Under the pieces are notes generated by a model. It did no database searches, was not told the origin of the DNA, and worked only from the letters and a program-made list of their open reading frames with translations. 64,000 nt of DNA, taken from positions 103,498 to 167,497 of the forward strand of contig NZ_DFQV01000002.1 in NCBI RefSeq assembly GCF_002377945.1, written 5' to 3'. The position numbers and the translations under genes are program-made. The DNA comes from Psychrobacter sp. UBA3480 (lineage in GTDB: Bacteria; Pseudomonadota; Gammaproteobacteria; Pseudomonadales; Moraxellaceae). Positions within the stretch are counted from its first letter, which is position 1. Every line of letters begins with the position of its first letter. Below, one piece after another: positions 28,343 through 37,720 of this stretch.

Positions 28343-29869
28343 CTAGTGAGCCATAAATAGCGCCATAAACTCGTTAACGGGCGTCTGCTCCAGTCTTTCT
28401 TGATCGTCGCATAACTCAATGATCTGCTGACAGCGACTTTCGATAAAACGAGTGGCTAGACTGGCGTGGAACTTGGCTTCCAGTACAGGGATGCCCTCAG
28501 CGCGGCGGCGTTTATGCCCGATAGGATATTCAACAGCCACTTTTTCTGTACTGGTGCCATCGTTAAAAAATACTTGAATGGCATTAGCGATAGAGCGCTT
28601 GCTTGGGTCATGATAGTCTTTTGAATACTGCGCGTTTTCTTCTACAAACATCTTGCTGCGCAGCTCATCGATTGACAAATGCTGTTCGTGATAGTCATCC
28701 TCGTAGTTCTCTGCCATCAGATCGCCTGTCAACAACGGCACAGCCACCATATACTGCAAACAGTGATCTCGATCGGCTGGATTGGCAAGTGCGCCTTCTT
28801 TTGAGATGATGCGAATCGCTGAGTCATGGGTAGTTAGGACAATTCTCTCAATATCGTCGATTCTGTCTTCGATGTGTGGGTGCAGAATCACAGCGGCTTC
28901 ACAAGCAGTCTGCGCATGAAATTCAGCTGGAAAGCTTATTTTAAATAAGATATTTTCCATCACGTAACTACCAAAATCCCGCTGGAATTTAAAACGACGT
29001 TCGCCTTCAGGCTTTGTCGCTAGATCCTTGTTGGTATGGCTAAATAGCACATCATAAAACCCCCACTGCGGTGCAGTTAATGCGCCAGGGATGCCCATTT
29101 CACCACGCGCCGTTATATCGACCAGACGTACCGCACGACTGGTCGCATCGCCTGCTGCCCATGATTTTCGGCTGCCAGCATTGGGTGCATGCCGATAGGT
29201 GCGCAGTGCTTGACCATCGACGATGGCTTGTGAAATCGCTGCCATGATGCGCTCACGGGACAGCTGATATAGCTTGGCGACGACGGCTGTTGATGCCAAC
29301 TTGACCAAAAATACATGATCGAGCCCCACACGGTTAAATGAGTTTTCGAGTGCCAGTACGCCTTGAATTTCATGCGCCATGATCATGGCTTCAAGCACTG
29401 CTCTCATGGTTAATGGTGCTTGTCCTTGGCTGATATTTTTTTGACTAATATAGTCGGCGACTGCCAAGATACCACCCAGATTATCAGAAGGATGGCCCCA
29501 TTCAGCAGCAAGCCACGTATCGTTATAGTCAAGCCAGCGCACCATGCAGCCAATATCAAAAGCGGCCTTAATGGGGTCTAGTCTATAGGAGGTGCCAGGG
29601 ACGCGAGCGCCATGCGGCGTTATTTGATCGGGGCAATCAGGCCCCAAGTGCTTGGTGCACTCAGGGAAGCGCAGCGCCAATAGACCGCAGCCAAGCGTAT
29701 CCATTAGACAGTGGCGCGCGGTATTCCACGCATCAGTAGGGTTTGGGGATTGCTCGTCTATTGAATAGTTGAGAACGTAATCGGCGATTTTTTGAATTTC
29801 ATTGTCATATTCTGGACGGACATTACTCTCTACCGTCGCATCGTTTGTATTTGAATTGGTATTTGACAT
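28343..29869 (-). CDS. prpD: 2-Methylcitrate dehydratase (MmgE/PrpD family)
   Basis: PrpD dehydrates 2-methylcitrate to 2-methyl-cis-aconitate without an iron-sulfur cluster. The 508-residue protein has typical family stretches: [57 protein letters not shown] and [20 protein letters not shown]. The start has GAGGAA seven bases upstream. It is encoded about 3 kb from prpF and several genes from acnD, so this genome carries both the cofactor-free dehydratase and the AcnD/PrpF route. The gene is on the same strand as the prp genes but is separated from them by a GNAT gene and an ABC exporter gene. Confidence 0.93.
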   Translation of the reverse strand: MSNTNSNTNDATVESNVRPEYDNEIQKIADYVLNYSIDEQSPNPTDAWNTARHCLMDTLGCGLLALRFPECTKHLGPDCPDQITPHGARVPGTSYRLDPIKAAFDIGCMVRWLDYNDTWLAAEWGHPSDNLGGILAVADYISQKNISQGQAPLTMRAVLEAMIMAHEIQGVLALENSFNRVGLDHVFLVKLASTAVVAKLYQLSRERIMAAISQAIVDGQALRTYRHAPNAGSRKSWAAGDATSRAVRLVDITARGEMGIPGALTAPQWGFYDVLFSHTNKDLATKPEGERRFKFQRDFGSYVMENILFKISFPAEFHAQTACEAAVILHPHIEDRIDDIERIVLTTHDSAIRIISKEGALANPADRDHCLQYMVAVPLLTGDLMAENYEDDYHEQHLSIDELRSKMFVEENAQYSKDYHDPSKRSIANAIQVFFNDGTSTEKVAVEYPIGHKRRRAEGIPVLEAKFHASLATRFIESRCQQIIELCDDQERLEQTPVNEFMALFMAH

Positions 29870-30012
29870 GGTTGGTTCCTCATCCTGAGTGTACTACTTC
29901 CTTGACTGATTATCTCAGCCATCCTTTTAAAGGAATCATCATTTAAAAGTAGCATACTCAATATGGAACAACCAATTTGAATTATGTTAAGAATTAAGAC
30001 GTTAGCAACGGT

Positions 30013-30639
30013 CTAAATCATTAAGTACAACAGACCTAAAACAAACAAAGCGGCCATGATAAACAGCAAGAAACTTAAAACTTTGGTCGTGGTTGACGCA
30101 TTGTCCGTACTCTCTTTTTTGATTTTGTTTTTCTTAGCAACGTATAGCACCATTTTTACATGCTCGATATTGTCCTCGAGATAATGCTCGCCTTCAGGTA
30201 CAAAACCTAACGACTCATAAAAACTCAGTAAGTAAACCTGTGCCGAGATGATAATCGGACGCTTTTTACCATACTTTTTGCGGCACTGTGCAATAGCCTG
30301 ATTCATCATTTGCCGTGCTAGACCATCACCTCTATGCTCTGATAGCACAAGCACTCTACCGATAGCAGGCATCGCAGTGTGGTTGGTCTTAATCGCAGGA
30401 TCAGCTACTGATAGGTTGGATTTTAGCTTATTAAACTCAGGTGGAATGATACGGCAATAGCCCACCAATGCTGCATTTTGATGAGCGATTAGGTGCAAGC
30501 AATCAAAATCCACTTCATCCATATCTTGATAGGCACAGTTTTGTTCGACGACAAACACTTGCGAGCGCGCCTTTAAAATATGGTACAAATCAACTGAGGT
30601 CAGCTCGTCAAAGGTTTTTAAAGAAAATTCACAAGTCAT
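30013..30639 (-). CDS. GNAT acetyltransferase (ElaA-like) with a C-terminal membrane anchor
   Basis: The N-terminal 150 residues form an ElaA-type GNAT domain: YHILKARSQVFVVEQNCAYQ, DFDCLHLIAH, then the acetyl-CoA-binding IGRVLVLSEHRGDGLARQMM and FYESLGFVPEGEHYLEDNI. ElaA proteins normally end near residue 150-155. Here a Lys-rich linker leads to one hydrophobic helix (about residues 187-207) at the very C-terminus, which would make it a tail-anchored inner-membrane protein with the enzyme in the cytoplasm. Substrate is unknown. It lies between prpD and an ABC exporter gene on the same strand. Confidence 0.82.
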   Translation of the reverse strand: MTCEFSLKTFDELTSVDLYHILKARSQVFVVEQNCAYQDMDEVDFDCLHLIAHQNAALVGYCRIIPPEFNKLKSNLSVADPAIKTNHTAMPAIGRVLVLSEHRGDGLARQMMNQAIAQCRKKYGKKRPIIISAQVYLLSFYESLGFVPEGEHYLEDNIEHVKMVLYVAKKNKIKKESTDNASTTTKVLSFLLFIMAALFVLGLLYLMI

Positions 30640-30710
30640 AGTGGGCTAGCTTCTGGCAATAGGCAGTAAAAGATTGGCATTATAACGATTTAGGCAGGCA
30701 TTAACCATTC

Positions 30711-32564
30711 CTAACCGTTTAGGGTCTGGCTGATTTTATCTAAGTTTAGGCTATCAGACATAGCGCTAAAGATTTCAAAGTATTTGCCGCGTTGGGCATA
30801 AAGTACCTCATGTGTACCTGTCTCAACCACTTCGCCATTTTCTATCACCACGAGATCGTCGGCATCGATAATTTGGGCGATATTGTGCGAGACCATAATG
30901 ACGGTACGGTCTTTTTTGATCAGATCTAGGCTTTTTTTGACCTGTTGACTGGCTATAGCATCTAGACTGGCTGTCGGCTCGTCCAAAAACACAATAGGTG
31001 GGTCTTTTAAAAACATCCTTGCCAGCGCAATCCGCTGCTGTTGACCACCTGATAGGGATTTGGCAGTACTCTCATAGCCATCAGCTAACCCTATGATCTG
31101 CTCGTGGATAGAGGCTTTTTTTGCAGCCACGATGATGTCATCTTCGCTGGCATTCATGTCCCCATAGCGGATGTTTTCACTAATCGTACCCGAAAAAATA
31201 TGATTGCTCTGTAGTACTAACCCGATGCGCTGACGCAATTCGTGGGTATCACAGTTAGCCAAATCATGCCCATCTAGGCAGATCGTGCCAGCATCTGGGG
31301 CATAGAACTTGACCAATAGATTGATAATTGTGCTCTTGCCCGCGCCAGAAAGGCCAACCAACGCGGTGATACGATTGGGCTTGATAGTAAAGCTGACGTT
31401 TTTTAGCGCTTGCGTACCATTAGGATAGGTAAAATCGACATTTTTAAGCTCGATATGACCCTTTAGATTGTTGCTACTGATGCCATCGATGTTTTCGACT
31501 TGTTTATCATCTTCTAAAATATCAAAAAACCCTTCGGCATAGGTCAATGCATTATTTATCTGGTCGTAGATGCGGTGTAATTGACGGATAGGCGCGGCGA
31601 CGTTCTGAAACAGCATGACATGAAATAAAATCATGCCAATGGTCATCTCACCTTGTAGGACAAAATAAGCGGTGAGAAGGATGATAACCACCACACCAAT
31701 CTGCTCGATAAAGGTTTTGATGGCATCATAAATAAAGCCAATACTACGAATGCGCAGTTGATTGTCCGTCATTTCCTTTTGAATGGCTAGGTGTTTCTCA
31801 GCCTCAATGGACTCACGGACAAAGGATTTCACCACGCTGATCGAATTAATCAAAGAGATCACCAAACCGCTTTTGGCTTCTCGAAACCCACGCATCTGCC
31901 GACGAAACCCTTGCAAACGGCGTGCTTGCTTTTGGCTGATAAAGAAGTAAATGGGTATGATAATAAGACCGACCATGCCAACCCAAAAATTGGTCGAAAA
32001 CATGATAATAAGTGCCACAATTGCATTGGCAAATAGCGGTAGCATGTCGATAAAGAAGTTTTGCACGAGGCTGGTTAAACTGCTGACCCCGTAATCAATA
32101 CGGGTTTGCAATTTACCACTGTCGTTCTCACTACTGGTATAAAACGCCATGCGATAGGTAAGGATGCGCTCAATGATTTTTTGGGACAAGTCACGAGATA
32201 AGTTGATACGAATCTTTTCACCAAAAAAACGCTGACCAAAAGAGATGAATATCGACAGGATCTCTTTGGTCAGGAGGACCGCGCTAATAATACCTAACAT
32301 ACGCAGACCTGCTTGCCATGGCTCGGCAAGCGTAGCAATTTCGGTTAACGTATCAACGGTATAACGTAGTACAAACGCATTGACCTGCGCGGTAAAGGAG
32401 CCTAGGGCGGTCAGCACTAAGGTAGCAATAATAAGCAGGCGATAAGGTTTAGCAAATACCGCCAGTTTTTTTAATATATCCCACAGCAGTGCCCGCCGTT
32501 CTTTCTTTTCGACTGGAGGCTTTTTGTCTAATTGCACACGGCGTGGCTGGGGAGATGTTGGCAT
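30711..32564 (-). CDS. ABC exporter, fused membrane and ATPase domains
   Basis: This 617-residue half-transporter has six predicted membrane helices in the N-terminal half (about residues 40-330) and a nucleotide-binding domain. The latter has Walker A GLSGAGKST near residue 400, signature LSGGQQQRIALAR near 505, Walker B PPIVFLDEPTASLD and the H-loop SHN. It would work as a homodimer. It resembles MsbA/MDR-type exporters but carries no lipid A- or peptide-specific signature. It lies immediately downstream of prpF (38 bp) with no visible terminator, so it may be co-transcribed; a link to propionate metabolism is not obvious. Confidence 0.9.
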   Translation of the reverse strand: MPTSPQPRRVQLDKKPPVEKKERRALLWDILKKLAVFAKPYRLLIIATLVLTALGSFTAQVNAFVLRYTVDTLTEIATLAEPWQAGLRMLGIISAVLLTKEILSIFISFGQRFFGEKIRINLSRDLSQKIIERILTYRMAFYTSSENDSGKLQTRIDYGVSSLTSLVQNFFIDMLPLFANAIVALIIMFSTNFWVGMVGLIIIPIYFFISQKQARRLQGFRRQMRGFREAKSGLVISLINSISVVKSFVRESIEAEKHLAIQKEMTDNQLRIRSIGFIYDAIKTFIEQIGVVVIILLTAYFVLQGEMTIGMILFHVMLFQNVAAPIRQLHRIYDQINNALTYAEGFFDILEDDKQVENIDGISSNNLKGHIELKNVDFTYPNGTQALKNVSFTIKPNRITALVGLSGAGKSTIINLLVKFYAPDAGTICLDGHDLANCDTHELRQRIGLVLQSNHIFSGTISENIRYGDMNASEDDIIVAAKKASIHEQIIGLADGYESTAKSLSGGQQQRIALARMFLKDPPIVFLDEPTASLDAIASQQVKKSLDLIKKDRTVIMVSHNIAQIIDADDLVVIENGEVVETGTHEVLYAQRGKYFEIFSAMSDSLNLDKISQTLNG

Positions 32565-32602
32565 AAAACTCTATCGCAAATTGAAATAAGCCATGGCTAC
32601 GC

Positions 32603-33856
32603 TTAAAATGCATCCGCTGGCACAAAAACTTCACCAACCATAATACGCCTTGCTGAGCGGCTCATCGACACTTTTTTGGCTTGCCAGCGCCCATCGACCA
32701 GTTCGGTTTTTCCGCCGACGAGCAATGTGCCTGATGGGTGGCCAAAACGCACCTCTGTCAGCTCGCCAGCGCCTGCTGCTTGATTGACGAGCGTGCCTTG
32801 TGTGGTTGCTGCAGCGGCAATAGCGACGGCTGCTGTACCCATCATGGCATGATGCAGTTGACCCATACTCATGGCACGTACCACTAAATCAATCTCATTT
32901 GCATCGACCGACTTACCACTAGAGGCGGTATAGCTCTGTGCTGCGCCAACCCAAGCGACTTTAGGAATGTGTTGGCTGGTCTGTGCCTCGCTCACGTCTT
33001 TAAATAATCCCATCGCAACACCGCCTGTGGCACGGATTTTCTCAAGTTTGGCAAGTAGCTCACCGTCGCTATTGATGTCGCCTTGTAATTCAGTACCGGT
33101 AAAACCTAAATCTTCTGCTTTCATAAAGATGGTTGGGATGCCTGCGCTAATAAAGGTCGCTTTGACGCTATCGGTATTTAAACCGCAGCCAGTTACATCG
33201 AAGTCATCGACCAAGTTGCCAGTAGGGAACATGTCGCTGGTGGCATCTACAGGATCGATAAACTCAATTTTGACTTCAGCCGCTGGGAAGGTTACACCGT
33301 CTAATTCAAAATCGCCCGTCTCTTGAACCTGTACTTTATCATCTGCATCTTTATAGACTGGGACATAGGCAATAATCGTTTTACCGATATTTTCTTGCCA
33401 AATGCGTACTTCACAAATACCGCTATCTGCATTGTCATCGATGCTATGAGCAATCTTGTCAGCATCGACCAAACCCATATTAATGGCACAGGCACCGACG
33501 GCCGCGGTTAAGTTGCCACAGTTACCCGCCCAGTCAATCATAGGTTTGGCGATATTAGCTTGTCCAAACAGATAATTCACATCGTGGTCTGGTCTGTCAG
33601 AGGCCGATAAAATAACCGTTTTTGACGTGCTAGAGCTACCATTGCCCAAACCATCAATCTGCTTGCCGTAAGGATCTGGACTACCGATGACCCGTAATAG
33701 GAAGTTATCACGTGACTCGCCAGCGACTTGGCAACGCTCAGGTAATTCAGATAATTTAAAGAAAGTGCCTTTTGAAGTACCACCGCGCATATAGGTAGCA
33801 GATACGGATAGTTGCGGGGCGAAAGAGAGTTTTGATTTAGTATTGGTTTGGGCCAC
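32603..33856 (-). CDS. prpF: 2-Methylaconitate cis-trans isomerase PrpF
   Basis: PrpF isomerises 2-methyl-trans-aconitate, made by AcnD, to the cis form, completing the AcnD-dependent methylcitrate route. The 417-residue protein contains the N-terminal ATYMRGGTSKGTFF, GNGSSSTSKTVIL, DWAGNCGNLTAAVGA and C-terminal GHPSGTL, all characteristic of the PrpF (DUF453) fold related to diaminopimelate epimerase. The start is GTG, supported by AAAAGGA about nine bases upstream. A toxin-antitoxin pair separates it from acnD, with which it is usually adjacent. Confidence 0.95.
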   Translation of the reverse strand: MAQTNTKSKLSFAPQLSVSATYMRGGTSKGTFFKLSELPERCQVAGESRDNFLLRVIGSPDPYGKQIDGLGNGSSSTSKTVILSASDRPDHDVNYLFGQANIAKPMIDWAGNCGNLTAAVGACAINMGLVDADKIAHSIDDNADSGICEVRIWQENIGKTIIAYVPVYKDADDKVQVQETGDFELDGVTFPAAEVKIEFIDPVDATSDMFPTGNLVDDFDVTGCGLNTDSVKATFISAGIPTIFMKAEDLGFTGTELQGDINSDGELLAKLEKIRATGGVAMGLFKDVSEAQTSQHIPKVAWVGAAQSYTASSGKSVDANEIDLVVRAMSMGQLHHAMMGTAAVAIAAAATTQGTLVNQAAGAGELTEVRFGHPSGTLLVGGKTELVDGRWQAKKVSMSRSARRIMVGEVFVPADAF

Positions 33857-33936
33857 TGTATTAAGTCCTTTTTATATTGTTATAAGAATAGGTATGGTGC
33901 CATCAGCAAGTAAATATGCATGATTAAGAGCGCTCG

Positions 33937-34197
33937 TTAATAATGATAGCGGCAAGAGATAATCGTCAGATAGTTATCATCGACGGCATATACCAAACGA
34001 TTGGCGTCGTCGATACGTCTTGACCAAAATCCGGATAGGTTTTCTTTTAGGGGTTCAGGTTTGCCAATGCCTTCAAACGGATTACGCTTACATTCGGTGA
34101 TGAGTTTGTTAATACGTTTGAGTGTTTTTTTGTCTTGCGTTTGCCAGTACAGGTAGTCTTTCCACGCAGCATCTGTCCATGCTAGTTGTTCACTCAT
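33937..34197 (-). CDS. yoeB: YoeB-type mRNA interferase toxin
   Basis: This 86-residue ribosome-dependent endoribonuclease cleaves mRNA at the A site when freed from YefM. The sequence is very close to E. coli YoeB: KPEPLKENLSGFWSRRI and RLVYAV are shared, and the catalytic Glu48, Arg67, His85 and C-terminal Tyr86 are all in place, so the toxin should be active. ATG 34197 is chosen over a TTG at 34242 because AGGAAAAGGG lies just upstream and the length then matches the family. It starts 41 bp after the antitoxin stop codon. Confidence 0.95.
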   Translation of the reverse strand: MSEQLAWTDAAWKDYLYWQTQDKKTLKRINKLITECKRNPFEGIGKPEPLKENLSGFWSRRIDDANRLVYAVDDNYLTIISCRYHY

Positions 34198-34238
34198 TGT
34201 TAGACCCTTTTCCTTTGGATGGATTACAGTCTTTGAGT

Positions 34239-34565
34239 TCAAGCACTTTCAATATCGCCATCCGTATGCTCATTATTATCGTTGCTACCATCACCTTTAT
34301 CACTATCTTCTACCGTATCTATTAGCTCACGCGTAACCGTCTTGCCAGCTTTATATTGGGCAATAGAGTCCGCTAAGTGCGCTGCATTGGCAGGAGATTT
34401 TAGCAGATAGACGGTTTCCATCAGGCTATTGTAATAATCAAGTGACATAACGACTGCATCATCAGCGTCACGGCGGGTCACGATAGTGGCATTGGCATCA
34501 TCGTTTACCGTGTCTAGGACAGATTTTAGGTGCTTTCTGGCTTCTGAAAAACTCACGACTCTCAT
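34239..34565 (-). CDS. yefM: YefM-type antitoxin
   Basis: This 108-residue Phd/YefM-family antitoxin has an N-terminal DNA-binding and dimerisation part (VVSFSEARKHLKSVLDTV, then TRRDADDAVVMSLDYYNSL), which represses the operon, and a C-terminal tail that neutralises YoeB. The tail is longer than usual and ends in a disordered Asp/Ser/Asn-rich segment (about 88-108). The start has AAAGGAG seven bases upstream. A TGTACA operator lies just before it. The pair sits between acnD and prpF. Confidence 0.93.
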   Translation of the reverse strand: MRVVSFSEARKHLKSVLDTVNDDANATIVTRRDADDAVVMSLDYYNSLMETVYLLKSPANAAHLADSIAQYKAGKTVTRELIDTVEDSDKGDGSNDNNEHTDGDIESA

Positions 34566-34596
34566 GGATTACTCCTTTCATGATATTCTGCATGAC

Positions 34597-34616
34597 TTGT
34601 ACAATATATAGTACAT
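34597..34616. promoter_or_regulatory. YefM-YoeB operator with TGTACA cores
   Basis: A perfect palindrome TTGTACAA (34597-34604) and a second near-copy AGTACA (34610-34615) lie about 12 bp centre to centre, 32 bp upstream of the yefM start. The E. coli yefM operator has paired palindromes with the same TGTACA core, so autoregulation by YefM and YefM-YoeB is likely. Confidence 0.75.
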
Positions 34617-34708
34617 ATTACGCCATTGGTTAAGTAAACTCAATATTTAGCTACTATCTAGTACTTAGGAATAAGTCACAAAAATCAGTGTATAGAACGT
34701 AAAAGCAA

Positions 34709-34746
34709 ATAAAAGCCGATGTCATATAAAGTTATACAACATCGGC
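34709..34746 (-). terminator. Terminator after acnD
   Basis: On the minus strand GCCGATGT pairs with ACATCGGC, followed by TTTT. It isolates acnD transcription from yefM-yoeB. Confidence 0.75.
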
Positions 34747-34793
34747 GACTTTTATACTTTATTGCTTATCACGCTAAAACCTACAGGATAGCC

Positions 34794-37451
34794 TTAGACA
34801 ATATCTAAAGTCCCTTCGATAAACTCTTTAGCAAAGCGTTGTAGCATACCGCCAGCATTATACATTTTAACCTCATCAGCCGTATCTAAGCGGCAGATAA
34901 TCGGCGTCTCAGTGGTACTACCATCGGCACGATGGATCACTAAAGTCATCAACCCGCCAGCCGAGACTTCACCTGTGACATCAAAGGTTTCCGTACCATC
35001 GATATTTAGCGTATGGCGAGTCGTGCCTTCTTCAAACTGTAAAGGCAGCGCGCCCATACCAACTAAGTTTTGACGATGAATACGCTCAAAGTCCTCAGCG
35101 ACGACGGCTTCTACGCCAGCGAGACGCACACCTTTGGCAGCCCAATCTCGGCTTGAGCCTTGACCATAGCCATCACCTGCGATGATGATAAGCGGCTGCT
35201 CACGGTTCATGTAGGTTTCAATCGCTTCCCACATGCGCATGACTTGACCTTCTGGTTCGACGCGCGCCAGTGAGCCTTGGACAACTTCGCCATCTTCATC
35301 GCGTACCATTTCGTTCAATAGTTTAGGGTTGGCAAAGGTGGCGCGTTGCGCGGTTAAATGGTCGCCGCGATGGGTTGCGTATGAGTTATAGTCCTCAGCA
35401 GGCAAGCCCATAGTATCGAGATACTCGCCAGCTGCTGATGAGCCAAGAATAGCGTTTGATGGTGACATATGGTCGGTTGTGATGTTATCACCAAGGACTG
35501 CAAGCGGACGTAAGCCTGTCAGTTTATTTTTCTTGGCCATTTTTCCTTCCCAATACGGCGGACGGCGAATATAGGTCGTCATTTCACGCCAGTCATACAA
35601 TGGGCTTAGTGCCTTACCTGTGTCTTTTTTGGCTTCATCAAACATTGGGATATATACCGCATTGAATTGCTCAGGCTTAACAGCCGCTGCAACAATGGCA
35701 TCCACTTCTTCATCATCAAACCAGATGTCTTTTAGATAGACGTCATTGCCGTCTTGGTCTTTACCCAATGAGTCTTTTTCGATATCAAAGCGGATGTTAC
35801 CAGCGATGGCATAGGCGATAACCAATGGCGGCGATGCCAAAAATGCTTGCTTGGCATACGGATGGATACGGCCGTCGAAGTTACGGTTACCAGATAGAAC
35901 TGCTGTGGTAAATAAATCATTATCGATGATTTCTTTTTCGATATCAGGGTCGAGCGCACCGCTCATGCCATTACACGTGGTACAAGCGAAGCCGACCACA
36001 TCAAAGCCAATTTCTTGCAATTCTGGCATCAGACCTGCTTCTTCTAGGTACATTTTGACCGTTTTTGAGCCAGGTGCTAAGGATGACTTCACCCAAGGTT
36101 TACGTAATAATCCTTTGGCATTGGCGTTACGAGCAACTAAGCCTGCGGCAACCATGTTGCGTGGGTTTGAAGTGTTGGTACAGCTGGTGATCGCAGCGAT
36201 AATCACTGCGCCATCTGGCATTAGACCATCTTTTGGCTCTGGTAGTTTTTGATCGGGCGCATGGGCGATACCTTTGGCAACCAAATCATCAGTTGATACG
36301 CGGGCATGTGGACGCGACGGGCCTGCCATATTACGACCTACTGACGACAAATCAAACTCAAGCACACGTGCGTACTCGGCTTTTTCCATGCCGTCAGCCC
36401 ATAAGCCAGTTTGCTTGGCATACTGCTCAACCAATTTGATTTGTTCTTCAGAGCGACCAGTCAGTCGTAGATAGTCAGTGGTTTGCTCATCGATATAGAA
36501 CATCGCGGCAGTGGCACCATATTCAGGCGTCATATTAGAGATTGAGGCACGGTCACCAACGGTCAGCTGACGGGCACCTTCACCAAAGAACTCAATATAA
36601 GTAGAGACCACACCTGCATCACGTAAGAATTCAGTCATCGCCAGTACCAAGTCCGTACCGGTAATGCCTTTTTGTAATTTACCCGTTAATTTAACACCAA
36701 CGTAATCAGGCAGACGCATATATGATGGGTTGCCTAGCATGACGCTTTCAGCTTCTAGACCGCCGACACCGATTGAGATCACACCTAGGGCGTCGACCAT
36801 CGGCGTGTGACTATCAGTACCAACTAGCGTATCGGCAAACGCGACTTCTTCACCTGCTTTATTGTGCACAACTTGTACGACAGGTGACATTTTCTCTAGG
36901 TTGATCTGATGCATGATGCCGTTACCAGGCGGTACGACGTTTACATTGTCAAAAGCATACTGACACCAGTTAATAAAGTGAAAACGGTCATCGTTGCGGC
37001 GCTCTTCAATCGCACGGTTTTTCTCAAACGCATCTTCTTCAAAGCCTGCATGCTCAACGGCCAAAGAATGATCAACGATGAGCTGAGTTGGCACAATAGG
37101 GTTTACTTTAGACGGATCACCACCTTGCTCAGCGATGGCGTCACGCAAGCCTGCCAAATCAACAAAGGCCGTCTGACCCAAGATATCATGACAGACTACG
37201 CGGGCAGGGTACCAAGGAAAGTCTAAATCTTGCTTACCCTCGATATGCTGTTTTAGGGCATCGGTTAACTCTTCTGGTGGGCAACGGCGTACTAGGTTTT
37301 CACACAATACTTTTGAGCAGAATGGTAGCTTGTCATAAGCACCTTCTTCGATACGCTCGACCGCTTCACGGGTGTCAAAGTAGTAAAGGTCAGTATCGGG
37401 AAGTGGTTTTTTGAATTCATCGTTCATGGGTTGTACGAGGGCGTTGTCCAT
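34794..37451 (-). CDS. acnD: Fe/S-dependent 2-methylcitrate dehydratase AcnD
   Basis: AcnD is an aconitase-like enzyme that dehydrates 2-methylcitrate (to the trans-aconitate isomer handled by PrpF). The 885-residue protein has the aconitase signatures with the iron-sulfur cysteines: AITSCTNTSNP and FACTTCNGMSG. VGTDSHTPMVDALGVISIGV, GDNITTDHMSPSNAI and GYGQGSSRDWAAKGVRLAG are also present. Length and the N-terminal PARVVCHDILGQTAFVDLAGLRD agree with AcnD/AcnA-type enzymes; the neighbouring prpF and prpC favour AcnD over a housekeeping aconitase. AAGGTGA lies just before the ATG. Confidence 0.94.
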   Translation of the reverse strand: MDNALVQPMNDEFKKPLPDTDLYYFDTREAVERIEEGAYDKLPFCSKVLCENLVRRCPPEELTDALKQHIEGKQDLDFPWYPARVVCHDILGQTAFVDLAGLRDAIAEQGGDPSKVNPIVPTQLIVDHSLAVEHAGFEEDAFEKNRAIEERRNDDRFHFINWCQYAFDNVNVVPPGNGIMHQINLEKMSPVVQVVHNKAGEEVAFADTLVGTDSHTPMVDALGVISIGVGGLEAESVMLGNPSYMRLPDYVGVKLTGKLQKGITGTDLVLAMTEFLRDAGVVSTYIEFFGEGARQLTVGDRASISNMTPEYGATAAMFYIDEQTTDYLRLTGRSEEQIKLVEQYAKQTGLWADGMEKAEYARVLEFDLSSVGRNMAGPSRPHARVSTDDLVAKGIAHAPDQKLPEPKDGLMPDGAVIIAAITSCTNTSNPRNMVAAGLVARNANAKGLLRKPWVKSSLAPGSKTVKMYLEEAGLMPELQEIGFDVVGFACTTCNGMSGALDPDIEKEIIDNDLFTTAVLSGNRNFDGRIHPYAKQAFLASPPLVIAYAIAGNIRFDIEKDSLGKDQDGNDVYLKDIWFDDEEVDAIVAAAVKPEQFNAVYIPMFDEAKKDTGKALSPLYDWREMTTYIRRPPYWEGKMAKKNKLTGLRPLAVLGDNITTDHMSPSNAILGSSAAGEYLDTMGLPAEDYNSYATHRGDHLTAQRATFANPKLLNEMVRDEDGEVVQGSLARVEPEGQVMRMWEAIETYMNREQPLIIIAGDGYGQGSSRDWAAKGVRLAGVEAVVAEDFERIHRQNLVGMGALPLQFEEGTTRHTLNIDGTETFDVTGEVSAGGLMTLVIHRADGSTTETPIICRLDTADEVKMYNAGGMLQRFAKEFIEGTLDIV

Positions 37452-37658
37452 AAGTCACCTTTGGCTGTTGGCTAATTTTCATAAATAGTTAAGCGTTAAT
37501 ATCAGGTAAAAATTCATTCCTTTAGCAAAATCATCGTTCGTTATTGCAGGCTTTGCTAAAGAAGCGATATTGAAAGTTAAGATGGCATGATCTATAAAAA
37601 ATAGCGTATGACGATTAAACCTAAAAAGATCATAGTAAGGCTCAATCGACATACCTGT

Positions 37659-37684
37659 ATCAGCTAGCACTGCCGCTAGCTGAT
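37659..37684. repeat. 10-bp inverted repeat between acnD and prpC
   Basis: ATCAGCTAGC and GCTAGCTGAT form a perfect stem around a six-base loop, 37 bp downstream of the prpC stop codon. There is no clear T run on the minus strand, so it may be an mRNA-processing or stabilising hairpin rather than a terminator. Confidence 0.5.
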
Positions 37685-37720
37685 GGTAAGTACATAACAA
37701 TAGCTACTTAAAAAACCAAC

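Noticed and set aside
34198..34242. TTG start for yoeB overlapping the yefM stop codon
   Set aside because: The ATG at 34197 has a strong ribosome binding site and gives the family length.
35851..36252. Open frame of 133 codons on the plus strand inside acnD
   Set aside because: It runs antisense to a strongly supported aconitase-family gene and has no ribosome binding site or recognisable domain.
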